Assembly: GCA_949825065.1 (NCBI GenBank)
Contig: OX463864.1
Coordinates: 15,265,327 to 15,329,326, forward strand
Source: Odontocerum albicorne
Lineage: Eukaryota; Arthropoda; Insecta; Trichoptera; Odontoceridae
Length of the DNA stretch: 64,000 bases
Direction: 5' to 3'
Below the pieces are notes generated by a model. That model did not search any database, was not told the DNA's origin, and was given only the letters and a program-made list of their open reading frames with translations. A program made the translations under genes and the position numbers. Positions 24,401-32,415 of the stretch are shown here, one piece after another. Every line of letters begins with the position of its first letter. Position 1 is the first letter of the stretch.

Positions 24401-27400
24401 CAGAGAGATGGGAAAAATGTGTAGCTAGCGATGGGCAATACTTTGAATAAAATATTTTTTACCATTTTCATACAATAGATGTGTATTTTCTATAAAAAAA
24501 ATCCGATTTCATAGGAAAAGTTGAAGGATGTACATCGCTGTACTGCGCACACTGCCATTGTCGTGCTGGCAGTGTGCGTAGTAGCTTCATCCTTTTGGAA
24601 CCATATCTCCTGATTATTTTCGACCACTAGGCGTAAACATTTTTCAAGCATTGTCCTATACAGGGCCCGTTGATTTTTTCAAGCTGACCTTCCTCATTTT
24701 TAAAGAAATAGGGGCCGATAACTCTTTCAGCCATAACACCGCACCAAACAGTGCATTTTTGGAGATGCAATTGATGTTAATGTAATTCGCTGGGATTCTC
24801 AATAAACCCAAAATCTGCAGTTTTGTTTGTTGATGTACCCGTTTAAATGAAAATGAGCCTCATCACTCATTATCAAGTTGTTCAAAAAAGTGTTGTTATC
24901 TCTGGGTAGGTGTTGAAATCAAATGACGTACTGCAGGCGCTGCTGAGTATCTTGGGGTAGTAAAGCTCTATAACCTGTAAAAAAATTTAATAAAAAAGAT
25001 TGAAAATGAACAAGTTATAACTTTTTTCAAAAAAAAATCATGTCGGTGTGTTCCGATTGTCACTTCGGTGAACCATCGGATCCAGTACAGCATTGTATCG
25101 TGTGATGAATTTGTTGATATGACTTACTTAAAAAAAAAACACAACACAGCTTTTCTTTCCACCCGAATTGACGAATGGCGAGGGAACCCTCGACTATGAG
25201 GCCCACCAACAACACAGATTAATTCAGGATTCGAAACCACTATTATTGATAGATTGAAAATGTTACAAAATAATATATATATAAATTGAGTGTAAGGATA
25301 GAAAGGTGGTGGCTGTGGCCATTATATTAGATACTTCTCTGTATCTGCATATCTTTAGAAAAACTTACTAAGGGAAGACGAACTATAACGAAACCTTTGT
25401 TATCTTCCGATATGTGATAGTAACACATTCGATTTTAGGTGTAGTATAGTGTATATGTGTAGTGTTTATATATTTTAACAAGACGTCTTAAAAAGGATTA
25501 TCTTCAACTGTTTCTTTTTTTTTCTTTTTTTTATCTGCTTTGCACGGATTTCTCCTGTTACACAAAGAGGGTCTGCTTCTAGCGTTAGCTTATTCGTTAG
25601 GAAGAATATCAGCCAGGATTCTTCTCATACTGCTAGACGGTGCCGAGAATATATATCAACAGTGTCATTCAGTTGGTTCAATATCTCTATACCACGCGTG
25701 ACTGAGTGTTTAGCCATGATATCCGTTCTGTAAGTTGGTATGTAGAACAGAGGGTGATTGATTCCTTGCACGACTATATTTATTAGGTACATATAAGCTT
25801 AGTGCTTCTAGAATCGCGGGACAGTTAAAGCAACCTTGAAAAACCCTTAGGAATATCGCAACGGATTCTTGCCTTCTTGTTTCGAGGCTCTAAAGCTGCA
25901 CACGCAGCCCATATCTCTAACACTTATAAATACACTAATAATTTAAAATGTCCTTTTTTTCAATTAAGATTATCTAAATATTATAATTCAACTAAGATTA
26001 TCTAAATATTATAATTCAATGAAGATTATCTAAATATTATAATTCAATTAAGATTATCTAAATATTATAATTCAATTAAGATTATCTAAATATAATTCAA
26101 TTAAGATTATCTAAATATGAACTTCATACTGCTTTAATTTTTTTCACTTTACATTCTCTATCTGCTCTTACTTTTTAACATGTAATAAGAATTTTAAATA
26201 AGGGCAAATTTTCTAGCACCACCGTGATTTTAAAAAATAAATATTTAATAGTCAATGTGGCAAAATTGCCTTTCAATATTATGTATTGTGTATTTCAGTG
26301 TCCCATACCGTGCATGATCTGAGATTCATATGGAATATGACAGACCCGTTGGTGGTGAATCCAGACATAGAGCTACCTCAACTGGATATATCAAACAACT
26401 ATACCACAGACTGCACCATTGAATATTCCACAGGTAATTTTTTTTCATACTTTCAAATAAGTGATTTGAACTTGTAAAAAAATGTGGTATGGAAACAGAA
26501 TTACCTTCCGTCCCGTTAATTGAGCTTTTGAACAACTGGAGTAGACACGGAACTCGTAGTTTGTCATCTCGTACGTTAGCAAAATTGACGTATGTGAAGA
26601 TTCGACAACATTAGTTTGTGTCAAACACACAAGAGTATTATTACCAGATGAACTATTTTACCAAGCTGGGACAATTATTTTTTGGACAGCATCAGGAATT
26701 GAATCCGAAATACCCGAGTTAAAGTCCAGTATCTTATCAACTAGAAAATGAGAATCAAAGTGGATTTAATTTATTTATAACTAGCTGTACCCGGCCACGC
26801 GTTGCTGTGGCTCAGTCTGGTTAAATGGAAAAGAAAGAAAAGAGAAAGCACACGTTTCTAATATGTTTAATTTCACAATGCTTGTGGGTATACAATATTT
26901 TTTATGTCTTTCAGCCACTCTCAGTATGTCGCGTTCATCGCCGTGCTCGCAAATGATCGCATCACTCCAAGAGGTCAATTCACGATATGATGTGAATTCA
27001 AATGAAAGATCGATTACACTGAAAAAGAAGAAAGAAAATTAAAACATATAAAATTGTGAAACATTAAAAAAGGAACTGAATAATATTGTTAAGTTCGCAG
27101 ACGTCTTTGTTCTTGGCGGCAACAATAGCTCGTTCACTTTGCCAATCGTGATTCTTATAATTGCGATTATATTTATTTTAACAATACTCGAAATACTTCA
27201 AAACAGATAAAATGTTAGTTGGATATTTTTTACAAATTTAGTATTAGTTCTGCCAAATATATTTCCTGCGCTTGTGCTATAAAGTCTAGATTCAGCCATA
27301 TTAAGATTTTTTCAAGCTGCTATGACACAATGGAACTTATCCTTATTAACACAAATGTTATTTTGACGTATCTCGGATTCTAACCTATTTTTCGTCTGTA

Positions 27401-30400
27401 ATAAATTTATCGTAGAATTATTGTTCAAAAGGAAATATTTATTATTAAACATTAAAGTATTTAATATTGTATTTATATAGATTTAATTATTTAATATTGA
27501 TTCCGAAGCGTCGAAAATGCAATGTGACATAACTGTCAGTTTAGTTCGTCCGTGTCCGCTGCAGGAGGCGCTAACGTTATTTTTTCTGATTTCTAAACTT
27601 TTTTATATACACTGATATATAAATAAAAATATATAAACATTTCTGTATACGAATGTCAACTTTTGTCAAAATTTCAAAGCGATCGGTAGAGAACTTTCGG
27701 AGATTAGTCATTTTCTATATACGAACATTTACATTTTTATTTATATAGATTTATAGATTTATTATTTATTTGTTATAATTTATTTCTTTTTGTCCGGTTA
27801 TGTTCACAGAGTATCTTCTGATGAGAGTTTTCAAATGATATTTTACATATATACACACCATCATTCCATTTCCCTGTTGAGGCAGGCAGAGGGGAAAGAA
27901 TGCTAAACTTTCATCAGGACATACTTCCGTTGCTTCTTTCACATCCACATATCTTCCCTAATGTTTCACTTATTCCTTACCTCTCCTTTATTCGATATTT
28001 CATTCACTTGGTAAATTTTTTATCATCCGTCCGTTCAACAGTCCAAACCACTTGAAAAAAATGCTATTTTTACCCTACTTTATACACCTGTTTTCATGCA
28101 GACATCTGTTATTTGAATGTTACATATCAACAGTAGGACAAACTACACCGTTTTCAAAATGTTTGTCTTTAACCTGAGAAAGTACAATCATATCACTTCA
28201 TATGAAAAAGAACTTAATTAATTGAATGTGGGAAATAGATGTTATATTAATTCCCATATAATCAGTATTATTAGTGATCATTAATTGTGCTGCCAAGCCC
28301 TCTTATCGCGCTGAAAATATTCAGCAACTTTCCCAATTACAAACTTGCACTTTGCTAAAGCAGAGCTTTTTTATTGGATTTCTCATTTCACTATTCTTCT
28401 TTTTCCATACAGTGAGACTTTTCATGTACCAATTAATGTTGATTACCTTCATCATTGGCTTTGTTCAAAAAGCGATTGAAAAAACTTTCAATTTCAATTT
28501 AATGATGTTAGATGTTTCATCCCCTTCTACAAAATTTCATTTTCATTCCATTTCATTCAATTTCATTCCCTTCTACAAAAACAAAGGAGACTCCAGGAAA
28601 TGCGACAACTATAGAGGCATCAAGCTAATATCCCACACTATGAAAATCTATGAGCAAATTGTAAACTCGAGAATCAGGAATTTGGTGGAAATACATGACA
28701 ACCAGTGTGGCTTCGTATCGGGAAAGTCAACAGTAGACGCCATTCAAACCGTTAGACTCCTTGTCGAAAAACACCGTGATGCCAAGAAAGATCTTCATAT
28801 GGTCTTCATCGATCTTGAAAAGGCATTTGACAGGGTCCCTAGAAGCCTAATTTGGGCAGCACTTAGAGCCCACAGTGTACCAGAGAAGTATGTACTTGCC
28901 ATCCAGGACATGTACGATAACGTGACAACGCAAGTGAGGTGCACTTCGGGAACTTCACCAGAATTTCCTGTAAAGGTGGGGGTACATCAAGGATCGGTAC
29001 TCAGTCCGCTACTGTTCACCTTAGTCATGGACTATTTAACTAACCAGGAAATGAACAGTCTCCTAAGGATCCTACTATTTGCAGACGATATCGTATTAAT
29101 AAGTGAAAAACACGAAGACCTGCAAAATAGTCTGGAAAGATGGAGAAGAATCTTGGAGGACAATGGATTGAGACTGAGCAGAAAGAAAACAGAGTATCTG
29201 TACCTACCATTCGAGAACACAAATGCTGTCACTCCCGTAATGCAAATGGATGGAGAAACATTACGAAATTGTGACTCCTTTAAGTATCTTGGGTCACTCA
29301 TCCATAGCGATGGAGGATGTGCAGCAGATGTAACACATAGAATTAGTGTGGGATGGATGAAGTTTAGATCAATGACGGGAGTTCTATGTGATCCGAAAAT
29401 GCCAGTAAAGTTAAAAGGAAAAGTATACCAAACAATTGTCAGACCCGCACTCCTCTATGGCTCCGAATGCTGGACGATGTATACCTCTTACTCTAGGCAA
29501 CTAGAAACTGCTGAAATGCGCATGCTAAGATGGTCAGCAAGTGTGTCCCTAAGAGACAAAATAAGAAGCTCACACATTCGTGGAAGCCTGGGTGTTACAG
29601 ACATCAACAGCAAGATGGAGGAGAGGCGATTGAGATGGTATGGGCACGTTGGACGCAGAGCATCCGATCACATTGGGAACCAGGCAATCTCCATGGATCT
29701 TCCTCGAATAACAACCAGAGGAAGACCAAGGAATTCATGGGTGGTGCAAAGAGATAACCTGATGCAGAGGCACGGCCTGGGGGACGTAGTCCGGGACAGA
29801 AGAGCATACAACCTGAGGACGAGGAGAGCTGACCCCAACAGTCTTCGCAGACAATGAGTTGGGATGGAGCCAGGGAGAGAGATGTTTCATCACCATCATA
29901 AGGGGTGTTGGACATCTTTTTCGGGCTGCCGGAGACAAAGATATATATTCTCAAGTGATATTCAACGTTGGGGGGACCTGACATGACACTGGAAAGAAGA
30001 ATAAGATGTTTCATCCCCCATGTACCTTTCTTCTTTGCCATCCCTTCCTTCTTCCATGTGAAGTGAAAATATCTCACTTTTCTGTTAATATTAATATTAT
30101 TTATGAATTTTGTACAAATTAACATAACAATATTTTGTGACAGTATAACTAACTTCCTTCATTTACTTTTGGTCTGGTTATTTAGTAGAAATTAAAAAGC
30201 CTACCGGATAGTTCTACAAATTGTTGATAAATAAATTAAATAAATTATCATGAAATGATAAATACAATTTCTATAATATTTTAATTTCAAGGATTTTACT
30301 ACTGTATTACACTTCCATTGTATACAGTACATTGTGACAGGCTTATTGTCATGTGGCAATCTCTTCCAACCAAATAAAAATTTGTTAACACGTTCAATGC

Positions 30401-32415
30401 TAATAATGCGCCTAGTGCGTTCTTCTTCGCAACCGTCGGGTGCTAACAACGCGCCTGACGCGTTTTCGTATGCAAACTAAAGATACTATTACCGCTCCTA
30501 GTGCGTTGAAATTGTATACACATACTCAATTCCTAGCGTAGCAACGCATGGATGTTTAGTTTATTAGTATTAGCAACACCAAATTAAATCGCACGTAATT
30601 TTACATCTTTTTTTTATAATTTTAATAATTAGTCAGCCACACGTGAATTACCTTAATAATTTAATCGCATTGAATGTGTTAAAAAGGTCTTACATGAAAA
30701 CCAGACTTGAATCTTTTTTTTACATCTGGATTCCAACGGGAATTAAACCTGTAATCCTCGTGTTAAACATGTGTCTAACAAATTAGACCATAGAGGGGTT
30801 GATATGGTTTTCAATTTTCCATTTGTTTTATTAAATATTTCCAGGTAATTTCACTTGCCTAGCAGTTGTGTTCAATCTACGGAGACGTTTAGGATACCAC
30901 TTGTTCCACACGTACATCCCATCAGCCCTCATCGTTGTCATGTCCTGGATCTCCTTCTGGATTAAGCCCGAGGCTATCCCCGCCAGGGTCACACTGGGAG
31001 TCACTTCTTTACTTACATTAGGTAAGGGTTCATTATTGATTTACTCAAAACAAGTATACTACTAGATATTGCGAAGGAACAAATTTTAACAAGCATCTTC
31101 CAAGAACCTCGCTGGCATAGAAAAAATTCGGTTACATGTCATCATTTGTTTTTTAGTAAGATCCCGCAGAGCTTAAAGGATTTGAATGAAGTACAGAGAC
31201 GGGGTGTGATATGACTTCAGGACCCTGACTCATATAAATAATTATTTTAATGACCGAACATTGTAAAATTAATGAGCTAGTGTTAGTCTATATTTTGGTT
31301 TGTTTGTATCTCTATATCAAAATCACATACTAACAGGTTCCAGAGCTATTCTACAAAATAAAAATAAATCAATAAACTCAAATATGTATTATTTTTTCCA
31401 GCAACTCAAAATACACAATCGCAGCAATCGTTACCACCAGTTTCTTACGTGAAAGCAATAGACGTCTGGATGTCATCATGCTCGGTGTTCGTCTTCCTAT
31501 CGCTCTTTGAATTTGCTGTTGTCAACAATTACATGGGTCCAGTGGCTACAAAAGCTATGAAAGGATATTCAGATGAAGACATTAGATCGGATTTGGATGG
31601 ATTTAAAGTAAACAAATTTTTCTTATTACACTTTCACTGCAAAACTATGTCACATATATTTGGACCGGTTATACAATGATAGAGTAATAGAATTTTTTCA
31701 TTTGTTTTATGAATTTTTTTAAATATAATAGGCATTTGCCAAGCTGCACAGCAGTTTATTGAAATTGCTCTCATAACATTTGCCAAGCTGCACAGCAGTT
31801 TATCAACATTGCTCTCATAACATATCGACATTGCTCTCATGACATTTGCCAAGCTGCACAGCAGTTTATATGGGCATTGCTCTCATAACATTTGCAAAGC
31901 TGCACAGCAGTTTATCGACATTGCTCTCATAACATATCGACATTGCTCTCATGACATTTGCCAAGCTGCACAGCAGTTTATATGGGCATTGCTCTCATAA
32001 CATTTGCCAAGCTGCACAGCAGTTTATTGACATTGCTCTCATAACATTTGCCAAGCTGCACAGCAGTTTATCGACATTGCTCTCATAACATATCGACATT
32101 GCTCTCATGACATTTGCTAAGCTGCACAGCAGTTTATATGGGCATTGCTCTCATAACAATTGCAAAGCTGCACAGCAGTTTATCGACATTGCTCTCATAA
32201 CATTATTTTACTGTTTTTTTTAATCAACATAAAAACGTATTATTTTTCAGGGTGTATTTCCAGAAGACGAAGTACGAGCAAGCGTAAGCGCCCCACAATA
32301 CGATACGTTCTGCCACGGACGAGAAACAGCACTTTTCATCGATCGCTTCTCGAGATTCTTTTTCCCATTCTCGTTTTTCATCTTGAACATTGTCTATTGG
32401 TCAACATTCCTTTAA
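12358..32415 (+). CDS. HisCl1: Histamine-gated chloride channel (HisCl1/ort family), 8 coding exons
   Basis: Predicted Cys-loop anion channel of the plasma membrane; in insects this family answers histamine released by photoreceptors and mechanosensory cells. Coding exons: 12358-12431, 20014-20200, 20708-20934, 23010-23092, 26299-26433, 30845-31021, 31402-31607, 32251-32415. All junctions are GT-AG and in phase, giving 417 residues. Seen: hydrophobic signal peptide (1-20), ligand-domain motifs [17 protein letters not shown] and [17 protein letters not shown], Cys loop C170-C184, second disulfide pair C229-C240 (typical of glycine/histamine/glutamate channels), M1 near 258-275, PAR at 281-283 before M2 (anion selectivity), M3 near 303-323, a short M3-M4 loop, and M4 at the C-terminus. 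Subtype (HisCl1 versus ort, or a pHCl relative) is judged from remembered family sequences; the short length favours HisCl1. Upstream non-coding exons were not found. Confidence 0.85.
12474..12510. repeat. Perfect 16-bp-arm palindrome
   Basis: AGGCATATCAGACACG and its exact complement surround a 5-nt loop (CGGCC), 43 nt after the exon 1 donor of the channel gene. Confidence 0.85.
12557..13137. mobile_element. TTAA-flanked MITE, copy 2
   Basis: Flanked by TTAA at 12553-12556 and 13138-13141. Same ends (GGGGGTATACTACTCTGGAA) and interior (TTACGCCGCACCGGAAT, TCGACCTGGTCGACATAAAA) as copy 1 at 6489, but shorter. Lies in intron 1 of the channel gene. Confidence 0.7.
13142..13689. other. Intron 1 sequence, nothing recognised
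   Basis: AT-rich sequence with no recognisable coding domain or repeat end. Confidence 0.4.
13690..14040 (-). mobile_element. LINE family A 3' fragment
   Basis: Antisense of the family tail: CACGCCGTAGGCAGAGAAGA, TTTGCCTCATCTACGTCCAT, then a second partial piece with CTTCTGCATCCATAGATCTT near 13940. Decayed. Confidence 0.55.
14105..15690. repeat. 53-bp minisatellite (~30 units) with 524-bp higher-order repeat
   Basis: Units of about 53 bp carry CCCCGTCCGTGATGGAGGAG and TTTTGTAAATTTAGAAGCAT. A ten-unit block around 14420-14940 is repeated almost base for base 524 bp later (for example 14580-14789 and 15104-15313). Some units contain the perfect inverted motif TCCGTGACGGA. Lies in intron 1 of the channel gene. 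Open frames in it are by-products. Confidence 0.92.
15700..16400. other. Intron 1 sequence, nothing recognised
   Basis: T-rich sequence with no identified element or coding signal; GAGCGGGTTTCCGTCTTTAGACGGCTCCG near 15899 could form a short hairpin. Confidence 0.35.
16405..16570. mobile_element. Repeat scraps (element end plus LINE family A tail)
   Basis: AGCGGCGGACTGGCAATTTA at 16413 resembles the end of dispersed repeat D; ACACACCATCATGCAATTTC followed by CCTGTCGGGATAGGCAGA (16491-16530) is a LINE family A tail in antisense. Confidence 0.45.
16850..17350. repeat. Dispersed repeat D/D2, copy 2
   Basis: 16900-17010 matches, inverted, 8490-8700 (ATGGCTACGATTGCGAGAAA on the minus strand); 17170-17345 matches, inverted, 7480-7700. 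The order in the two places suggests one larger repeat whose 8-kb copy has been split. No target duplication or coding domain was identified. Confidence 0.5.
17831..18363 (-). mobile_element. Penelope-like element, inverted copy with 13-bp target duplication
   Basis: The 13-bp direct repeat AATTATAAATTCA (17818-17830 and 18364-18376) flanks an element whose left part (17831-18200) is minus-oriented. That part encodes [20 protein letters not shown], the GIY-YIG endonuclease C-terminal region, and [16 protein letters not shown]. Its right part (18210-18363) is a plus-oriented copy of the non-coding end. It is a short, 5'-truncated, partly inverted insertion in intron 1 of the channel gene. Confidence 0.75.
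18430..18815 (-). pseudogene. IS630/Tc1-mariner-type transposase, C-terminal relic
   Basis: The minus strand has recognisable transposase C-terminal text: [20 protein letters not shown], then [20 protein letters not shown]. This is the DLTPLDFFLWGYLKDKVY region that carries the third catalytic acid in this superfamily. The element seems to continue past the hAT MITE to a terminus TTTTTGGACACCCTGTA near 19463. Frames are broken. The N-terminal half of the same type lies at 24545-24975. Confidence 0.6.
18824..19413. mobile_element. hAT-type MITE with 8-bp target duplication
   Basis: Flanked by TATTAAAC (18816-18823 and 19414-19421), an 8-bp duplication typical of hAT. Ends are inverted: CAAGAGTTCCCAAACTTG at the left and TTTGGGAACTCTTG at the right. 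No transposase frame was seen in its 590 bp. It is nested in the IS630-like relic. Confidence 0.75.
19466..20013. other. Intron 1 sequence, nothing firm
   Basis: A minus-strand open frame at 19803-19552 has no recognisable domain. The rest is AT-rich up to the exon 2 acceptor. Confidence 0.35.
20014..20200 (+). CDS. HisCl1: HisCl1 coding exon 2
   Basis: Acceptor TTTTCAG ends at 20013 and donor GTAAGC starts at 20201. Encodes residues 25-87, from [16 protein letters not shown] through [12 protein letters not shown] to LDSINEESM, the start of the ligand-binding domain. Ends in phase 0. Confidence 0.9.
20708..20934 (+). CDS. HisCl1: HisCl1 coding exon 3
   Basis: Acceptor TTTCCAG, donor GTATGA at 20935. 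Encodes residues 88-162 of the ligand domain ([20 protein letters not shown], then [12 protein letters not shown]). Ends with two bases of Lys163, completed by exon 4. GC content is visibly higher than in the flanking introns. Confidence 0.92.
21338..21377. repeat. Perfect 18-bp-arm palindrome
   Basis: ACAAGCAATTATGAAGCA and its exact complement surround a 4-nt loop (GTCT), in intron 3 of the channel gene. Confidence 0.85.
21870..22451. mobile_element. TTAA-flanked MITE with CYCTTACAGGC ends
   Basis: TTAA at 21866-21869 and 22452-22455 bracket CTCTTACAGGC and GCCTGTAAGGG, an 11-bp inverted repeat with one difference. The interior holds inverted motifs such as GTACCAC and GTGGTACA. It is probably piggyBac-type and non-autonomous. 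Located in intron 3. Confidence 0.65.
22705..23009 (+). repeat. 43-bp minisatellite copying the exon 4 splice acceptor
   Basis: About seven units of GACAAATCTTATTCTTAACA, CTTATTGTCTGCAG and [G/A]TTGACTTT. The last unit ends in the real exon 4 acceptor (TGTCTGCAG at 23001-23009) and the first exon bases GTTGACTTT. Six upstream copies (about 22743, 22785, 22828, 22871, 22914, 22957) each carry the acceptor plus the first nine exon bases. Because the period is 43, use of an upstream copy would shift the frame. Confidence 0.9.
23010..23092 (+). CDS. HisCl1: HisCl1 coding exon 4 (Cys loop)
   Basis: Acceptor TGTCTGCAG ends at 23009; donor GTAAGT at 23093. Encodes [20 protein letters not shown] and ICSMMIES, with C170 and C184 forming the Cys loop (13 residues between). 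The acceptor region is copied six times in the tandem array upstream, a risk for mis-splicing. Confidence 0.9.
23267..24530 (+). mobile_element. mariner transposon (mauritiana-like), inactive
   Basis: A 1264-bp element between TA dinucleotides (23265-23266 and 24531-24532) in intron 4 of the channel gene. Ends are imperfect inverted repeats sharing CCTATGAAA.CGGA. It encodes a mariner transposase in pieces: [60 protein letters not shown] (first catalytic Asp), and, in another frame, [20 protein letters not shown] (third Asp). The middle catalytic HDN motif is lost ([10 protein letters not shown]), and a TGA near 23735 plus frameshifts destroy the gene. Confidence 0.88.
24545..24975 (-). pseudogene. 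IS630/Tc1-mariner-type transposase, N-terminal/central relic
   Basis: On the minus strand: [20 protein letters not shown] (first catalytic Asp), [18 protein letters not shown] and [19 protein letters not shown] (second catalytic Asp region). Stops and frameshifts interrupt it. It complements the C-terminal relic at 18430-18815 and may be the same family. The mariner at 23267-24530 abuts it. Confidence 0.65.
25020..25205. repeat. Dispersed repeat E, copy 1
   Basis: GTGTGTTCCGATTGTCACTT, GGTGAACCATCGGATCCAGT and ACAGCATTGTATCG match 56476-56580 with moderate divergence. Family not identified. Confidence 0.5.
25490..25935 (-). mobile_element. Non-LTR retrotransposon 3' coding fragment, copy 1
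   Basis: Minus-strand relic of the same LINE as 33115-34060. Long stretches are nearly identical, e.g. GGGTCTGCTTCTAGCGTTAG and ACTGAGTGTTTAGCCATGAT. It encodes the poorly conserved C-terminus after the reverse transcriptase. Inside intron 4 of the channel gene. Confidence 0.65.
25955..26115. repeat. 28-bp minisatellite, ~6 copies
   Basis: The unit TTCAATTAAGATTATCTAAA plus TATTATAA is repeated about six times, ending about 190 bp before the acceptor of channel exon 5. Confidence 0.85.
26299..26433 (+). CDS. HisCl1: HisCl1 coding exon 5
   Basis: Acceptor TATTTCAG, donor GTAATT at 26434. Encodes residues 191-235: [20 protein letters not shown], then [15 protein letters not shown] and TIEYST. 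It carries the first cysteine (C229) of the second disulfide; its partner C240 is in exon 6. Confidence 0.92.
26640..26755 (-). mobile_element. SINE family 2 copy
   Basis: Minus strand: AGTTGATAAGATACTGGACT, TTCGGATTCAATTCCTGATG (B-box-like) and ATTGTCCCAGCTTGGTAAAA; matched by 43885-44020. tRNA-like head, intron 5. Confidence 0.6.
26782..27758. mobile_element. Non-autonomous repeat with CTAGCTGTACCCGGCCACGC start
   Basis: Begins AACTAGCTGTACCCGGCCAC and ends in AAAGCGATCGGTAGAGAACT...TTTATTTATATAGATTTA. Terminal sequences of this kind recur in many insect genomes (remembered, not checked), and no coding domain remains. Located in intron 5. Confidence 0.5.
27845..28105 (-). mobile_element. 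LINE family A 3' fragment
   Basis: Antisense tail: CACACCATCATTCCATTTCC, GAGGCAGGCAGAGGGGAAAG, TTGCTTCTTTCACATCCACA, then TCGATATTTCATTCACTTGG. Intron 5. Confidence 0.65.
28525..29879 (+). mobile_element. RTE-type LINE (family C), 5'-truncated, long intact RT frame
   Basis: The frame is open from at least 28575 to the stop at 29857. Reverse-transcriptase motifs in order: [27 protein letters not shown] (first catalytic Asp), [25 protein letters not shown] (ADD), and [15 protein letters not shown]. The C-terminal part has YGSECWTMY and [13 protein letters not shown]. The endonuclease domain is missing. It is flanked by AGATGTTTCATCCCC (28510-28524) and AGATGTTTCATCACC (29880-29894), a 15-bp duplication with one difference. 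Inserted sense-wise in intron 5 of the channel gene. A second copy is at 61151-61950. Confidence 0.88.
29895..30003 (+). mobile_element. RTE-type LINE (family B) 3' tail
   Basis: About 110 bp matching the 3' tail of the element at 56693-57180 (shared ATCTTTTTCGGGCTGC, AAGTGATATTCAACGTTGG, TGACATGACACTG). It lies between AGATGTTTCATCACC (29880-29894) and AGATGTTTCATCCCC (30004-30018), so it appears to be a separate short insertion at the same target as family C. Confidence 0.7.
30290..30384 (-). mobile_element. SINE family 1, 3' part of a split copy
   Basis: Antisense 3' block (ACAGGCTTATTGTCATGTGG, CAATCTCTTCCAACCAAATA); interrupted by the MITE at 30389-30678. Confidence 0.7.
30389..30678. 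mobile_element. piggyBac-type MITE in a SINE
   Basis: TTAA at 30385-30388 and 30679-30682 bracket CACGTTCAATGC and GCATTGAATGTG, a 12-bp inverted repeat with one difference. Subterminal motifs GCGCCTAGTGCGTT and GCGCCTGACGCGTT are repeated. 290 bp, no transposase. It splits the SINE family 1 copy in intron 5. Confidence 0.8.
30683..30812 (-). mobile_element. SINE family 1, tRNA-like head part of the split copy
   Basis: Continues the split SINE: GAAAACCAGACTTGAATC, then the tRNA-like CCAACGGGAATTAAACCTGT and AACAAATTAGACCATAGAGG. Ends only about 30 bp before the acceptor of channel exon 6. Confidence 0.65.
30845..31021 (+). CDS. HisCl1: HisCl1 coding exon 6 (M1-M2)
   Basis: Acceptor TTTCCAG, donor GTAAGG at 31022. 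Encodes [21 protein letters not shown]1 ([17 protein letters not shown]), the PAR motif and the first half of M2 ([11 protein letters not shown]). Confidence 0.92.
31402..31607 (+). CDS. HisCl1: HisCl1 coding exon 7 (M2-M3)
   Basis: Acceptor TTTTTTCCAG, donor GTAAAC at 31608. Encodes the M2 end ([20 protein letters not shown]), M3 ([20 protein letters not shown]) and the first part of the cytoplasmic loop ([16 protein letters not shown]). Ends in phase 0. Confidence 0.9.
31731..32204. repeat. 44-bp minisatellite with 22-bp half units, before exon 8
   Basis: Units CATTTGCCAAGCTGCACAGC, AGTTTAT[T/C]GACATT and GCTCTCATAA alternate with half units CATATCGACATTGCTCTCAT. Higher-order order repeats about twice. 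The array fills most of intron 7 and stops about 45 bp before the exon 8 acceptor. Each unit holds a pyrimidine-poor ACAGCAG, a weak acceptor look-alike. Confidence 0.9.
32251..32415 (+). CDS. HisCl1: HisCl1 coding exon 8 (M4 and stop)
   Basis: Acceptor ATTTTTCAG; stop TAA at 32413-32415. Encodes the rest of the short M3-M4 loop ([20 protein letters not shown]) and M4 ([18 protein letters not shown]). The protein ends right after M4, as usual for the family. A plausible ATTAAA poly(A) signal is at 32832-32837. Confidence 0.9.
   Translation, partial: GVFPEDEVRASVSAPQYDTFCHGRETALFIDRFSRFFFPFSFFILNIVYWSTFL

Noticed and set aside
29604..30125. 173-codon minus-strand frame opposite the family C LINE
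   Set aside because: Antisense shadow; the similar minus/plus frames at 61137-61427 are the same shadow of the second LINE copy.
12358..32415. Identification as a GABA or glutamate receptor (RDL, GluCl)
   Set aside because: The ligand-domain and M3 text ([40 protein letters not shown]) fits the histamine-channel group better from memory; pHCl relatives are the nearest remaining alternative, to be settled by a tree.
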